64,000 nt of DNA from Otis tarda (lineage: Eukaryota; Chordata; Aves; Otidiformes; Otididae). The notes beneath the pieces were generated by a model that worked only from the letters and a program-made list of their open reading frames with translations, did no database searches and had not been told where the DNA came from. Below, piece after piece: positions 1 to 9,589 of the stretch; the first letter of the stretch is position 1; each line of letters begins with the position of its first letter. A program made the translations under genes and the position numbers. Where the stretch lies: NCBI GenBank assembly GCA_026413225.1, contig CM048553.1:41642001-41706000 (forward strand). The letters are read 5' to 3'.

Positions 1-1209
1 GTGGCTACTTCAGCCCCAGCTACCGGCCCTGTGGCTACTCCAACTCTAGTTACTGGCACTGCAGCTGAATCAGAGAACCAACCTGTGTCAGTATCAGTCG
101 CCCCTGTACAGAAGAAGAAATCTTGGAAGCGAAAGTCAGCTCGTTTAGTAAGGGATGAGGAAAAACCAGGACCATCACGAACAGAAGAGGAAGAAGAGGA
201 ACTTATGAGAGAGGAACTCGTAAGAGAGGAACTCATAAATGAGACTGAAACCACCCGATCCCTATCCCTGAATGAGTTGCGAGACATACGAAAAGATTTT
301 GGCCGCCGTCCAGGCGAGCACTTTCTCACCTGGCTGCTTCGATGCTGGGATAATGGGGCCAGTAGCCTGGAATTAGAAGGTAAGGAAGCTAAACAGCTGG
401 GATCCCTTTCTAGGGAAGCAGGCATTGACAAAGTGATTGGAAGAGGTGCACAAGCTCTCAGCCTCTGGAGGCGACTCCTGTCAAGTATGAAGGAAAGATA
501 TCCCTTTAAGGAAGATATTACTTATCATCCAGGCAAGTGGACCACCATAGAGAGAGGTATCCAGTACCTAAGGGAATTAGCTGTGCTGGAAACCATTTAT
601 AGTGACCTAGACAGTGAGGAGTCACCCCAAGATCCAGATGAAGTCCGGTGCACACGGCTCATGTGGCGGAAGTTTCTACGGAGTGTACCATCATCGTATG
701 CCAATTCATTGGCAATTATGCTCTGGAAAGAGGGAGAGGGACCAACAATAGATGAATTGGCTACTCAGCTCCGGCAATATGAAGACACTCTCTCTTCTTC
801 CCTTGTCTCAGCTGTGGAGAAACTATCTCGAGAGGTCCAGCAGTTAAAAGAAGATAGGTCCTACTCCCCGCCCATACAGAGCAGTATTTCAGCTATTAGG
901 AGTAAACGTTTCCCTGCTCAAGAGAGACGGTACACACGGCGAGGTATCCTGTGGTTTACCTTGCGTGACCGAGGAGAGGACATGAGAAAGTGGGATGGGA
1001 AACCTACCTCAGACCTAGAGGCACGGGTACGTGAGCTGCAGGGAAAAACATTTGCAAACAGAGGTTCTCCCCGGAAAACTGCTGCTCCGGTCTCCAGTGG
1101 ACAGTTCCCCAGACGGAATAGAAGGGCTGATCTTACCTATGATCCTATGGAAGGGAATTCTAATTCATATTCACAGGAAGTGAGCGACGAATATTATGAA
1201 CAGGATTAG
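1..1209 (+). CDS. gag: Retroviral Gag-like polyprotein, 5'-partial
   Basis: The open frame enters at base 1 and ends at an amber codon (1207-1209), giving at least 402 residues; the true start is upstream. Gag forms the virus-like particle. The visible N-terminal part is low-complexity Ala/Pro/Thr/Val sequence, then a basic patch (KKKSWKRKSARL), then an acidic stretch with a repeated REEL motif near residues 65-80. The middle (about residues 90-290) is mostly helical in character with conserved Trp and Leu, as expected for a capsid region, followed by a Lys/Arg-rich tail containing RGEDMRKWDGKP near residue 325. No CX2CX4HX4C zinc knuckle is present; basic Arg-rich patches may bind RNA instead. 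The pro-pol frame follows in the same phase. Identification rests on position next to pol and ERVL-like C-terminal wording. Confidence 0.82.
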   Translation: MATSAPATGPVATPTLVTGTAAESENQPVSVSVAPVQKKKSWKRKSARLVRDEEKPGPSRTEEEEEELMREELVREELINETETTRSLSLNELRDIRKDFGRRPGEHFLTWLLRCWDNGASSLELEGKEAKQLGSLSREAGIDKVIGRGAQALSLWRRLLSSMKERYPFKEDITYHPGKWTTIERGIQYLRELAVLETIYSDLDSEESPQDPDEVRCTRLMWRKFLRSVPSSYANSLAIMLWKEGEGPTIDELATQLRQYEDTLSSSLVSAVEKLSREVQQLKEDRSYSPPIQSSISAIRSKRFPAQERRYTRRGILWFTLRDRGEDMRKWDGKPTSDLEARVRELQGKTFANRGSPRKTAAPVSSGQFPRRNRRADLTYDPMEGNSNSYSQEVSDEYYEQD

Positions 1210-1240
1210 AGGGGCCCTGCCTCCAGCCAGGCGGAGGAGA
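1207..1240 (+). promoter_or_regulatory. In-frame amber codon between gag and pro-pol, possible readthrough site
   Basis: The TAG at 1207-1209 is the only stop separating gag from the pro-pol frame, and both frames share phase. Ten bases later a CCTCC (1220-1224) can pair with GGAGG (1233-1237) around an 8-base loop. Gammaretroviruses such as murine leukaemia virus make Gag-Pol by suppressing an amber codon ahead of an RNA structure. Whether this element does so is inference: the stem is short, and the amber could also be a mutation in a once continuous frame. Confidence 0.45.
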
Positions 1241-4200
1241 GGGACAACAGAGTTTATTGGACTGTATGGATTAAATGGCCTGGCACATCAGACCCACGAG
1301 AGTATAAGGCTCTAGTAGACACTGGCGCACAGTGTACCCTAATGCCATCAAGATATAAAGGGGCAGAACCCATTTGTATTTCTGGAGTGACAGGAGGATC
1401 CCAAGAGCTGACTGTGTTGGAGGCTGAAGTAAGTTTGACTGGAAATGAGTGGCAAAAGCACCCCATAGTGACTGGCCCAGATGCTCCCTGCATTCTTGGT
1501 ATAGATTACCTCAGGAGTGGGTATTTCAAAGACCCAAGAGGGTATCGGTGGGCTTTTGGTATAGCTGCTGTGGAGACAGAGGAGAATAAACAGCTGGTCA
1601 CCTTGCCCAAGCTCTCAAAGGACCCTTCTGTTGTGGGATTACTGAAGGTTGAGGAACAACAGGTACCAATTGCTACCACCACAGTGCACCGGCGGCAATA
1701 CCGCACCAACCGAGACTCCATAATACCCATCCTCAAGTTGATTCGTCAACTGGAGAGCCAGGGAGTGATCAGCAAGTCCCACTCACCCTTTAACAGTCCC
1801 ATATGGCCAGTGAGAAAATCTAATGGAGAGTGGAGGTTAACAGTGGACTATCGTGGCCTAAATGAAGTTACGCCACCGCTGAGTGCTGCCGTGCCAGATA
1901 TGCTAGAGCTTCAGTATGAACTGGAGTCAAAAGCAGCCAAGTGGTATGCCACCATTGATATTGCCAATGCCTTCTTCTCCATCCCTTTGGCACCAGAATG
2001 CAGGCCACAGTTTGCTTTCACTTGGAGGGGTGTTCAGTACACCTGGAATCGATTGCCCCAGGGGTGGAAACACAGCCCCACCATTTGCCATGGACTCATC
2101 CAGACTGTATTAGAAAAGGGTGGAGCTCCAGAGCACCTGCAGTACATTGATGACATCATTGTATGGGGCAACACAGCAGCAGAAGTTTTTGAAAAAGGGG
2201 AGAAAATAATACAAATCCTTCTGAAAGCCGGTTTTGCCATAAAACAAAGCAAAGTCAAGGGGCCTGCACAAGAGATCCAGTTTTTAGGAGTAAAATGGCA
2301 AGATGGACGTCGTCACATTCCAATGGACGTGGTCAACAAAATAACAGCTATGGCTCCACCAACGAACAAAAAGGAAACACAGGCTTTCTTGGGCGTTGTG
2401 GGTTTCTGGAGAATGCATATTCCAAATTACAGTATGATTGTAAGCCCTCTCTATGAAGTGACTCGAAAGAGGAACGATTTTAAATGGGGCCCTGAACAAC
2501 AACAAGCCTTTGAACAAATTAAACAGGAGATTGTTCATGCAGTAGCCCTTGGGCCAGTCCGGACAGGACAAGATGTGAAAAATATCCTCTACACCGCAGC
2601 CGGGGAGAATGGCCCTACCTGGAGTCTTTGGCAAAGAACACCAGGGGAGACTCGAGGTCGACCCCTGGGCTTTTGGAGCCGGGGATATAGAGGTTCTGAG
2701 GCCTGCTACACTCCAACTGAAAAAGAAATACTGGCAGCATATGAAGGAGTTCGAGCTGCTTCAGAAGTGATTGGTACTGAAGCACAGCTCCTCCTGGCAC
2801 CGCGACTGCCAGTGCTAGGCTGGATGTTCAAAGGGAAGATCCCCTCTACACATCATGCAACTGATGCCACGTGGAGTAAATGGGTCGCACTGATCACACA
2901 GCGAGCTCGAATAGGAAACCCTAATCGCCCAGGAATCTTAGAAGTAATCACAGATTGGCCAGAAGGCAAAGATTTTGGAATGCCACCAGAGGAGGAGGTG
3001 ACACGTGCTGAAGAAGCCCCACCATATAATAATTTACCAGAAGATGAGAAGAGATATGCCCTGTTCACTGATGGGTCCTGTCGTATTGTAGGAAAACATC
3101 GGAAGTGGAAAGCTGCTGTGTGGAGTCCTACACGACGAGTTGCAGAAGCTACTGACGGCCAAGGTGAATCAAGTCAGTTTGCAGAGGTGAAGGCCATCCA
3201 GTTGGCTTTAGACATCGCTGAACGGGAAAAATGGCCAAAACTCTATCTCTACACTGACTCATGGATGGTGGCAAACGCTCTGTGGGGGTGGTTAAAGCAG
3301 TGGAAACAGAGCAACTGGCAGCGTAGAGGCAAGCCCATCTGGGCTGCCGCATTGTGGCAAGATATTGCTGCTCGGCTAGAGAATCTGGTTGTAAAAGTAC
3401 GTCACGTAGATGCCCACGTACCCAAGAGTCGAGCCACGGAAGAACACCAAAATAACCAAAGGGTGGATCAGGCTGCTAAGATTAAAGTTTCCCAAGTGGA
3501 CCTAGACTGGCAACACAGAAGTGAACTATTTTTAGCTCGGTGGGCTCATGACACCTCGGGCCATCAAGGAAGAGATGCAACATACAAATGGGCTCGTGAT
3601 CGAGGGGTGGACTTGACCATGGATACTATTGCACAGGTTATCCATGACTGTGAAACATGCGCTGCAATTAAGCAGGCCAAGCGGTTAAAGCCTCTTTGGT
3701 ATGGAGGACGATGGCTGAAGTGTAAGTATGGAGAGGCTTGGCAAATTGATTACATCACACTCCCACAAACCCGTCAAGGTAAGCGCCATGTGCTTACAAT
3801 GGTGGAAGCTACCACTGGGTGGCTAGAGACTTATCCCGTACCCCATGCTACTGCCCGGAACACCATCTTGGGCCTTGAGAAGCAAGTTCTCTGGCGACAT
3901 GGTACTCCAGAAAGAATTGAGTCAGACAACGGGACTCATTTCCGAAACAATCTCATAGACACCTGGGCCAAAGAGCATGGCATTGAGTGGGTATATCACA
4001 TCCCCTATCACGCACCAGCCTCTGGAAAAATTGAACGGTACAATGGACTGCTGAAAACTACACTGAAAGCAATGGGTGGTGGGACCTTCAAAAACTGGGA
4101 TAAACATTTAGCAAAAGCTACCTGGTTAGTTAACACTCGGGGATCCACCAATCGAGCTGGCCCTGCCCAGTCAGAACTGTTACATACTGTAGAGGGTGAT

Positions 4201-4395
4201 AAAGTCCCTGTGGTGCATCTAAGGAATATGTTAGGAAAGACGGTCTGGGTTATTCCTCCCTTGGGCAAAGGCAAACCCACCTGTGGGATTGCTTTTGCTC
4301 AAGGACCTGGATGTACTTGGTGGGTGATGCGGGAGGATGGGGAAGTTCGATGTGTACCTCAAGGAGATCTGATTTTAGGTGAGAACAGCCAATAA
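1210..4395 (+). CDS. pol: Retroviral Pro-Pol: protease, reverse transcriptase, RNase H, integrase
   Basis: One open frame of 1061 codons starts directly after the amber codon; the first internal ATG is at 1342, inside the protease, so an independent start there would lose the active site. The aspartic protease motif LVDTGA is at 1312-1329. Reverse transcriptase has the first catalytic Asp at 1957 (TIDIANAFF), the LPQG motif, and YIDD at 2143-2154. RNase H has Asp 3070 (FTDGSC), Glu 3184, Asp 3256 (YTDSW) and Asp 3409 (HVDAH). Integrase has an HHCC zinc site (His 3547 and 3562, Cys 3649 and 3658) and a D,D35E core (Asp 3748, Asp 3925, Glu 4033), then a Trp-rich C-terminal domain. No dUTPase follows, unlike mammalian ERVL. 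All expected catalytic residues are present. It acts in reverse transcription and chromosomal integration. Confidence 0.93.
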   Translation, partial: RGPASSQAEERDNRVYWTVWIKWPGTSDPREYKALVDTGAQCTLMPSRYKGAEPICISGVTGGSQELTVLEAEVSLTGNEWQKHPIVTGPDAPCILGIDYLRSGYFKDPRGYRWAFGIAAVETEENKQLVTLPKLSKDPSVVGLLKVEEQQVPIATTTVHRRQYRTNRDSIIPILKLIRQLESQGVISKSHSPFNSPIWPVRKSNGEWRLTVDYRGLNEVTPPLSAAVPDMLELQYELESKAAKWYATIDIANAFFSIPLAPECRPQFAFTWRGVQYTWNRLPQGWKHSPTICHGLIQTVLEKGGAPEHLQYIDDIIVWGNTAAEVFEKGEKIIQILLKAGFAIKQSKVKGPAQEIQFLGVKWQDGRRHIPMDVVNKITAMAPPTNKKETQAFLGVVGFWRMHIPNYSMIVSPLYEVTRKRNDFKWGPEQQQAFEQIKQEIVHAVALGPVRTGQDVKNILYTAAGENGPTWSLWQRTPGETRGRPLGFWSRGYRGSEACYTPTEKEILAAYEGVRAASEVIGTEAQLLLAPRLPVLGWMFKGKIPSTHHATDATWSKWVALITQRARIGNPNRPGILEVITDWPEGKDFGMPPEEEVTRAEEAPPYNNLPEDEKRYALFTDGSCRIVGKHRKWKAAVWSPTRRVAEATDGQGESSQFAEVKAIQLALDIAEREKWPKLYLYTDSWMVANALWGWLKQWKQSNWQRRGKPIWAAALWQDIAARLENLVVKVRHVDAHVPKSRATEEHQNNQRVDQAAKIKVSQVDLDWQHRSELFLARWAHDTSGHQGRDATYKWARDRGVDLTMDTIAQVIHDCETCAAIKQAKRLKPLWYGGRWLKCKYGEAWQIDYITLPQTRQGKRHVLTMVEATTGWLETYPVPHATARNTILGLEKQVLWRHGTPERIESDNGTHFRNNLIDTWAKEHGIEWVYHIPYHAPASGKIERYNGLLKTTLKAMGGGTFKNWDKHLAKATWLVNTRGSTNRAGPAQSELLHTVEGDKVPVVHLRNMLGKTVWVIPPLGKGKPTCGIAFAQGPGCTWWVMREDGEVRCVPQGDLILGENSQ

Positions 4396-4753
4396 TTTGA
4401 ACTGTATATAATCATTTCTATAGTTCTTACATGTCATATCAAAGGTATTGCACCCTGATCAGTGAAGAATGAGCTTCAATAAAACCAAGAGAGATGCAAC
4501 AATGATGGAACAGGAACTGGCGCCCAGCAATTTCCTCAAGATCAACATCTTCAACTTGCAGACCATGGACATGATACACCACCCACGCTAGATGCACCAA
4601 CTGCGAGTTCCAGATGCAGCATGCAACAGCCCCATACTACATACCATCTCTCTTGTCCTGAAAGACTGTTATGACAGATGGAACCCAAAGTCATGGACTA
4701 AATGAACTCAACAGACTTTGGAGGGATAGCCCATAGATTGAAGGAGTTACATC

Positions 4754-4790
4754 TGTGTGTGTGTATATATATGTATATGTATATGCATGA
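4754..4790. repeat. (TG)n(TA)n compound microsatellite
   Basis: A run of TG repeats passes into TA and TATG repeats inside the ERV tail. It may differ in length between copies of this element. Confidence 0.8.
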
Positions 4791-4803
4791 CGTAGATGGT
4801 ATG

Positions 4804-4820
4804 GAATAAGGGGTGGATAC
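4804..4820 (+). other. Polypurine tract candidate of the ERV
   Basis: The purine-rich run AATAAGGGGTGGA lies immediately before the TG that opens the LTR. In retroviruses a polypurine tract here primes plus-strand DNA synthesis. It is shorter and less pure than some, so the exact primer is uncertain. Confidence 0.55.
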
Positions 4821-5440
4821 TGTCCTGGTTTTGGCAGGGATGGAGTTAACTTTCCTCTCAGTAGCTGGTATGTTTTGGATTTCGTGTGTGAAGAATGTTG
4901 ATAAACACCCTGATGATACCAGTTGTTGTGAATGAGACCAAGGACACCGTCCTGCTTTCCAAGTCTCGCTAATTTGCAGATACAGGAAGCTGGGAGAAAG
5001 ACAGACAGGATAATTGACCCAAACTGGCCAAAGAGAGTATTCCATGCCATAAACGTCAGGCTCATGGGGGCAGGCAAGGGTGGGTATCTGCCTTCCTGGC
5101 ATCCATCTTTCCTGCTCGTTTTGCTGGCATCGTTCCCTCTACCTTGCTGGCTCCCTTTTGCTCCTTTGCTTGCTGCTCGGTTTTGTTTCCGTGATCGCTG
5201 CTCGGGACGGGCTGTATCGGTCACTGGGACATCGGGTGGTGAGAAAACACATATTGTTCACTTTGTATATTTTTAATATCCTTATATTCTGTTATTATTG
5301 TAGTTTTCCCTTTTTATTTTAGTAAATTATCTTTATCTCAACCCACGAGTTCTCCTTCCTTCCCAATTCTCTCCCCCACCCGCCTGGGGAGGGGGAGGGT
5401 GAGCGAGAAACTGTGTAGTGATTCGGGCTAAACCATCACA
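4821..5440 (+). repeat. 3' LTR of the ERVL-like element, about 620 bp
   Basis: The left end TGTCCTGGTTT and the right end AAACCATCACA form imperfect terminal inverted repeats with the TG...CA ends expected of LTRs. The left end directly follows the polypurine-like tract. Internal features are a C/T-rich central region, a TATA-like TATATTTTTAATA near 5266-5278, and an AGTAAA near the end. The LTR should supply promoter and poly(A) functions. Opening frames read through this region on both strands (for example 4691-5224 on -) are accidental. Confidence 0.88.
5321..5326 (+). terminator. Variant poly(A) signal AGTAAA in the 3' LTR
   Basis: AGTAAA lies in a T-rich setting about 115 bases before the LTR end. 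It is a one-base variant of AATAAA and may be a weakened signal. Confidence 0.4.
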
Positions 5441-8400
5441 GCAGAATATCTGTGAAGTGCAAAGGTAGTAAGACCATATTCATTCTCTACCAGCAATGAA
5501 TGAAGGACACAGTAGAACAAATAATATGTTAATAAAATAAATAACATTGTTACAGGCTCAGGCGCACAGCTGAATTATCCCAGCTGGTTGAGATATAATA
5601 TCTCAACTGAGCCGTGGCAACTGACTATCTGCATACTTCTCACTCAAGGGAAGCGTGAAGTAAAATGAGCAAGCTTAAACTTCTGCTAGAGATTTTCAGC
5701 AGGCTAAGGATATGCATATCATAACTCAGTTGTTTGTCCAAGACCTAAGATACACAGGGATGGGCACACACAATTCTGATATTTGCTCTCTTCAGAATAC
5801 GACAACTTGTAGCTTCACTGTTCTTTTGTGTAAACGCTTAAAAAAAGGAACATTTTTTATCAATGATTTATAAAAAAACAACATACTTTAGGCATCCTGA
5901 GACAAATATGTGGAGTGGAAGCGAATGTAATGAGTACTAAACAGAGAGCTCCCTGATGTGCGAGGCCTGTAACCGCCCTGGAGAGGCAAAATGCCTCAGA
6001 GCTATTCTGCTCAGTTGTCTGTGACGGTTTCACACCATCAGACTCATCCAGGGAGGAGCAAGCCCCAACATTTTCATTGGCACCAGTACATTCCACATGC
6101 TTATTTACTCTGACTGTCATCAAACTAAAGATAAATCCAGCATCAATATTGCTTTTTTTTGAAAGGCCTACCAGACAAGATAAATTAAATATAAGCTGCA
6201 GCATTCTTTCTGAATTCACAAAATGGGGGAATTTCAAAAACCGTAACGCTGCCTCTCTTACCAAGGATTTGTAACCCATAATTACATTGATACATGTGCC
6301 ATGTCAGCAACAGCAGTGAAATTCACAGTATTTTTTATGTGAAATGTACTGTTTTATTGCATTAATTCACACTTAATGTGTACACAGTAATAACCATAAA
6401 GTATGATAACCAAAGTTATATATTTTCTTCAGAACCTTCATTTAGAGAGCTTTCAAAAGAGTCCAAGGAAATTAAAATATCAGTCAGTTTACCTGCAGGA
6501 TATAGAGTCAAAGCACTATGCACTATATTTTCTTTTACAAGCAGCCCCTTCCTCACATAATGTCCTACCTCTGATAAAATACAATAGTCGTAATACTTGT
6601 ACATATTGTTAAAACTGCTGTGCACAAAACCAAGATTTTAGAACTAGAGAAGAACGCATCACTAGAGAGAAACTGTATTACTCATACTGGGCTGAGGGAA
6701 GAAGAGCTGTAATGAAGGTACGAAATTCAAGAATTTCTTCTCAATAGCACACAGAGATAACACCCATAAAGCGGGGATGTCACACTCACTTAGGAAACAT
6801 AGCTCTTCATGATAAGGAGCATAAACAAATGAATAGGCACTAAATGAAGCCAAAGTCTTGAAGTTCCCTCTCTTGAAAAGACAAACAGCAATAATAATGA
6901 ATATGGAAGATTAAAAAGAAGCAATATGATATTTTTCTCTTTCTTTTGTCTAATTCTGCTACCTGCCAGGGCTACATTACACTAGCACTGATCTAAACTG
7001 AACATGAAACCGTTTTTCATTTTAAAAAGGAGAAAAAAAAAAAAGAAATGTCATACAATACAGGCCCAAAAATGAAGCAAAATTAGTTATAGCTTGTCTT
7101 AACACTGGAAAAAAAACCTGGTAGAGATAACACAATAATTAACTCTTCCTTACAGACATAAAATGAAATTTCAAGAACATTTTTATTTGGTAGCCATTTA
7201 AATGTAATTACACATGTGAAAACTAAGTGAGCAGTCGAATAGTTAACTAATAACTGCATATAAGATTTATGCTAGGTGTAAGTGCAGGAAGTAGAGGTAC
7301 AGAATGGGTATCACTGGAATCTGAAAGATAAAAGCAACCTCTGATAGATTATGATTCATGAGTTGGAAAGATTTACTTAGAATGACAGAGGCACGCAACA
7401 CTTCACGGCAAGAAATAGGCAGAATCAGAGTAGGCTTTCATCAGCTTTGGCTTGCCAGAACTTTGTGCCAGTAGCTGTCACAGATCAGAAATAAGAGTTT
7501 AGATTTCTCTCTATTGCAACAAAATATTCAGTAAGAAAAACACCTTCTTGCCTTCCAACTCCTGAACATTTAAGACTGTCACAAAGAGAGAGGCTGACTT
7601 GGCACAGAAATATCAGAGTTGCCCCCTGACTGTCAACAAGACCAATTCCAGCACAAGAAGAAGATTCCACAGCAACACCCTTTTAGATTTTTAGATATAA
7701 GCTAATTAAATATACTTAGCTGTATAATAAAATCACTTTCATATTACATAAGTGACCAAATGACAGAAACTGTACCAGAATTAAAAATGCATTTAATTTG
7801 GAAAAAAGTTCCATGATCTTTTACAACTATTATCACCTTCTCACTCTATAGATTTTCTTTTATTATTATAATCAGTCCTTAAAACTGCTTTAATTTGAAA
7901 TTTCTCTGACAACTCCACAAGGTTCAAAACTTTTTCAGTGCAGAAATCCAGGGTACTGTGATGCCTGTGATGACTGAATGGGATTCCTGGTCAAATATGC
8001 AGGTGGAGATTCGTGTCCACTGGTGCAAAACATCAGCAGAAAGCACTTAGTACAGGACTGCAGGGCAATGACACAGATAAACTCCTGAGCAAAGCACTGC
8101 AATCTCTTCTACTTCCAGAGAAGACTCTTGATTCTCTTTGGAGTTTGTTAGTCACCCTTGTGTTCAGCTGATTAAATTTGTTTGTAGGTGACATGAAGAT
8201 TATATTGACAGCTCTTCCTGCTTACATCTTAAGTGGCAAGAAGTTGAAGAGTATGAGTTGACATGATATGACAAATGGAAAAATTAAACGCACCACTGTA
8301 TAGCACTTACACTCATCTCCTGCTCACCCCTTGGCATTTTGACTGTGTGGAGACCGGAAGTCAAACGAATGGATGACATTTGGTTTTGCTAAGATAGCTG

Positions 8401-9589
8401 TGTTATCGGTGATTTATGGCTAAATTCCTTCATAAGTACACAAATTAGCAGGGAAGGTGAAAGTTAGCTAGTCAGAAGATTTGTAGAGTTCTTGATTCTC
8501 AGTGGTAATTTCATTGAGAAATAAATCACGTAAGCCATAAATTTAAAACAACTATGAGGAAGGAAAGCAGGTGGAATAAAAGGCTGTTTGAAAATGACCA
8601 CACAGTACATATGTCTGCAACTACAACAAAATATATGTCTCTTTTAGGCATATCTGCAGATTTAGGACCTGATTCTGATCTTACTTCTACTTCAGTATAA
8701 ATCAGAAAAGCAGATCTATTGAACTTATGAAAGTCACATTGAGTTAAGAAAAAAAATAGCATTTCCAGAGTAAAATCAAGCTTAGAATTTGAATTTTGAC
8801 ACTTACATATTAGATAGTCAATGTCATATAAAGATTTTGTAATTTTAGGTAGAAAGAGTCATAATCCAGGTAGCTTTTCTTTCTTTTTTTTTTTTTACTT
8901 TTTTCTATTGCAAAAGAAAGTAAGTAGACTTCTTGAAAATATATTGATTTACCTAAAAAAAAATGTTACTCCTGGGCACGTTCTTTTCTAGAACTTTTTT
9001 AGGTATCAGAAATGACAGTTTTGTGGAGCAGCTACCCAGGGAACAAAAATATTCTCATCCAGAGTACCCTAATAGTGAACACATTCATTATCTTACAGGA
9101 AGGGAAAAGGCCCCAAATTTGCCAAAATAACAAAATTTTTAAAAATAGGAACAATATATAAAATGATGAACTAGTGAAACAAAAATTAAAAGGAGCAATC
9201 AGTGGTGCAAAATACTTGCAGGGAGACCATTTAGAGACTTTCCACACTACAGATACAGAGAAAATATATGCTATCATTAAAAACATAAATTAAGAAAAAA
9301 AGGCATCTGATCTATGTTAACTAGTAGACCAAAGAAGGCTATCAGAAGTGAAGACTGGGAGCTACATCTAACAAACAGAACAGAAAGGAGTATAAATGGT
9401 AGGAAGCTACATGCAGAGACACCATATGACAGGTCAGAAGGGATTTGAAGGAGTAACAGTAAGGACAGGGAACCTATTAATAAAACTTTTTTCAAACATA
9501 CCATTACCAGAAAGCCTGACAGAGAGTCAGATGGGACCAATAGGCAATCAAGGTATGAAAGGAACATTCAAGGAAGATGAGGCTATTGC
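5441..9589. other. Gene-free AT-rich DNA
   Basis: I see no gene here. All open frames are short and look accidental. The stretch contains a near-perfect 21-bp palindrome at 5587-5607 and several A or T runs. From about 9100 to 9590 it may contain the degraded upstream part of the old CR1-like element that becomes recognisable at 9590, but this cannot be shown by eye. Confidence 0.6.
5587..5607. repeat. 21-bp palindrome
   Basis: Two perfect 10-base arms (GTTGAGATAT and ATATCTCAAC) surround a single central base. It begins 147 bp beyond the LTR end. Function unknown; it could be a dimeric-factor site or chance in AT-rich DNA. Confidence 0.6.

Larger units (their letters stand above)
4396..4820 (+). 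other. ERV 3' internal non-coding tail, no env
   Basis: The 425 bases between the pol stop and the LTR hold no long frame, no signal peptide and no transmembrane protein, so there is no envelope gene. An AATAAA is visible near 4478. A short TG/TA repeat occupies about 4754-4787. The tail ends in a purine-rich run that abuts the LTR. Absence of env fits intracellular ERVL-type elements. Confidence 0.75.
1..5440 (+). mobile_element. ERVL-like endogenous retrovirus, 5' part outside the window
   Basis: An internal region with gag, protease, reverse transcriptase, RNase H and integrase is followed by a short non-coding tail, a purine-rich tract and a complete LTR. The order and the one-frame pro-pol are retroviral. 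The gag C-terminal wording (RGEDMRKWDGKP, then LEARVREL), the lack of env, and the YIDD polymerase resemble class III (ERVL) elements. The 5' LTR, primer binding site and gag start lie before position 1, so the copy is cut by the window and not necessarily truncated in the genome. The pol frame has no stop or frameshift over 3.1 kb, which suggests a fairly young insertion. The ERVL assignment is by recalled family features, not a search. Confidence 0.9.

Noticed and set aside
4396-4820. Possible env or accessory gene after pol
   Set aside because: All frames are short, and there is no signal peptide or membrane segment.
4691-5322. Minus- and plus-strand frames of 80-177 codons over the 3' LTR
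   Set aside because: They cross the LTR boundary and simple repeats, and contain microsatellite translation (TYTYIYTHT-like). Shadows of non-coding DNA.
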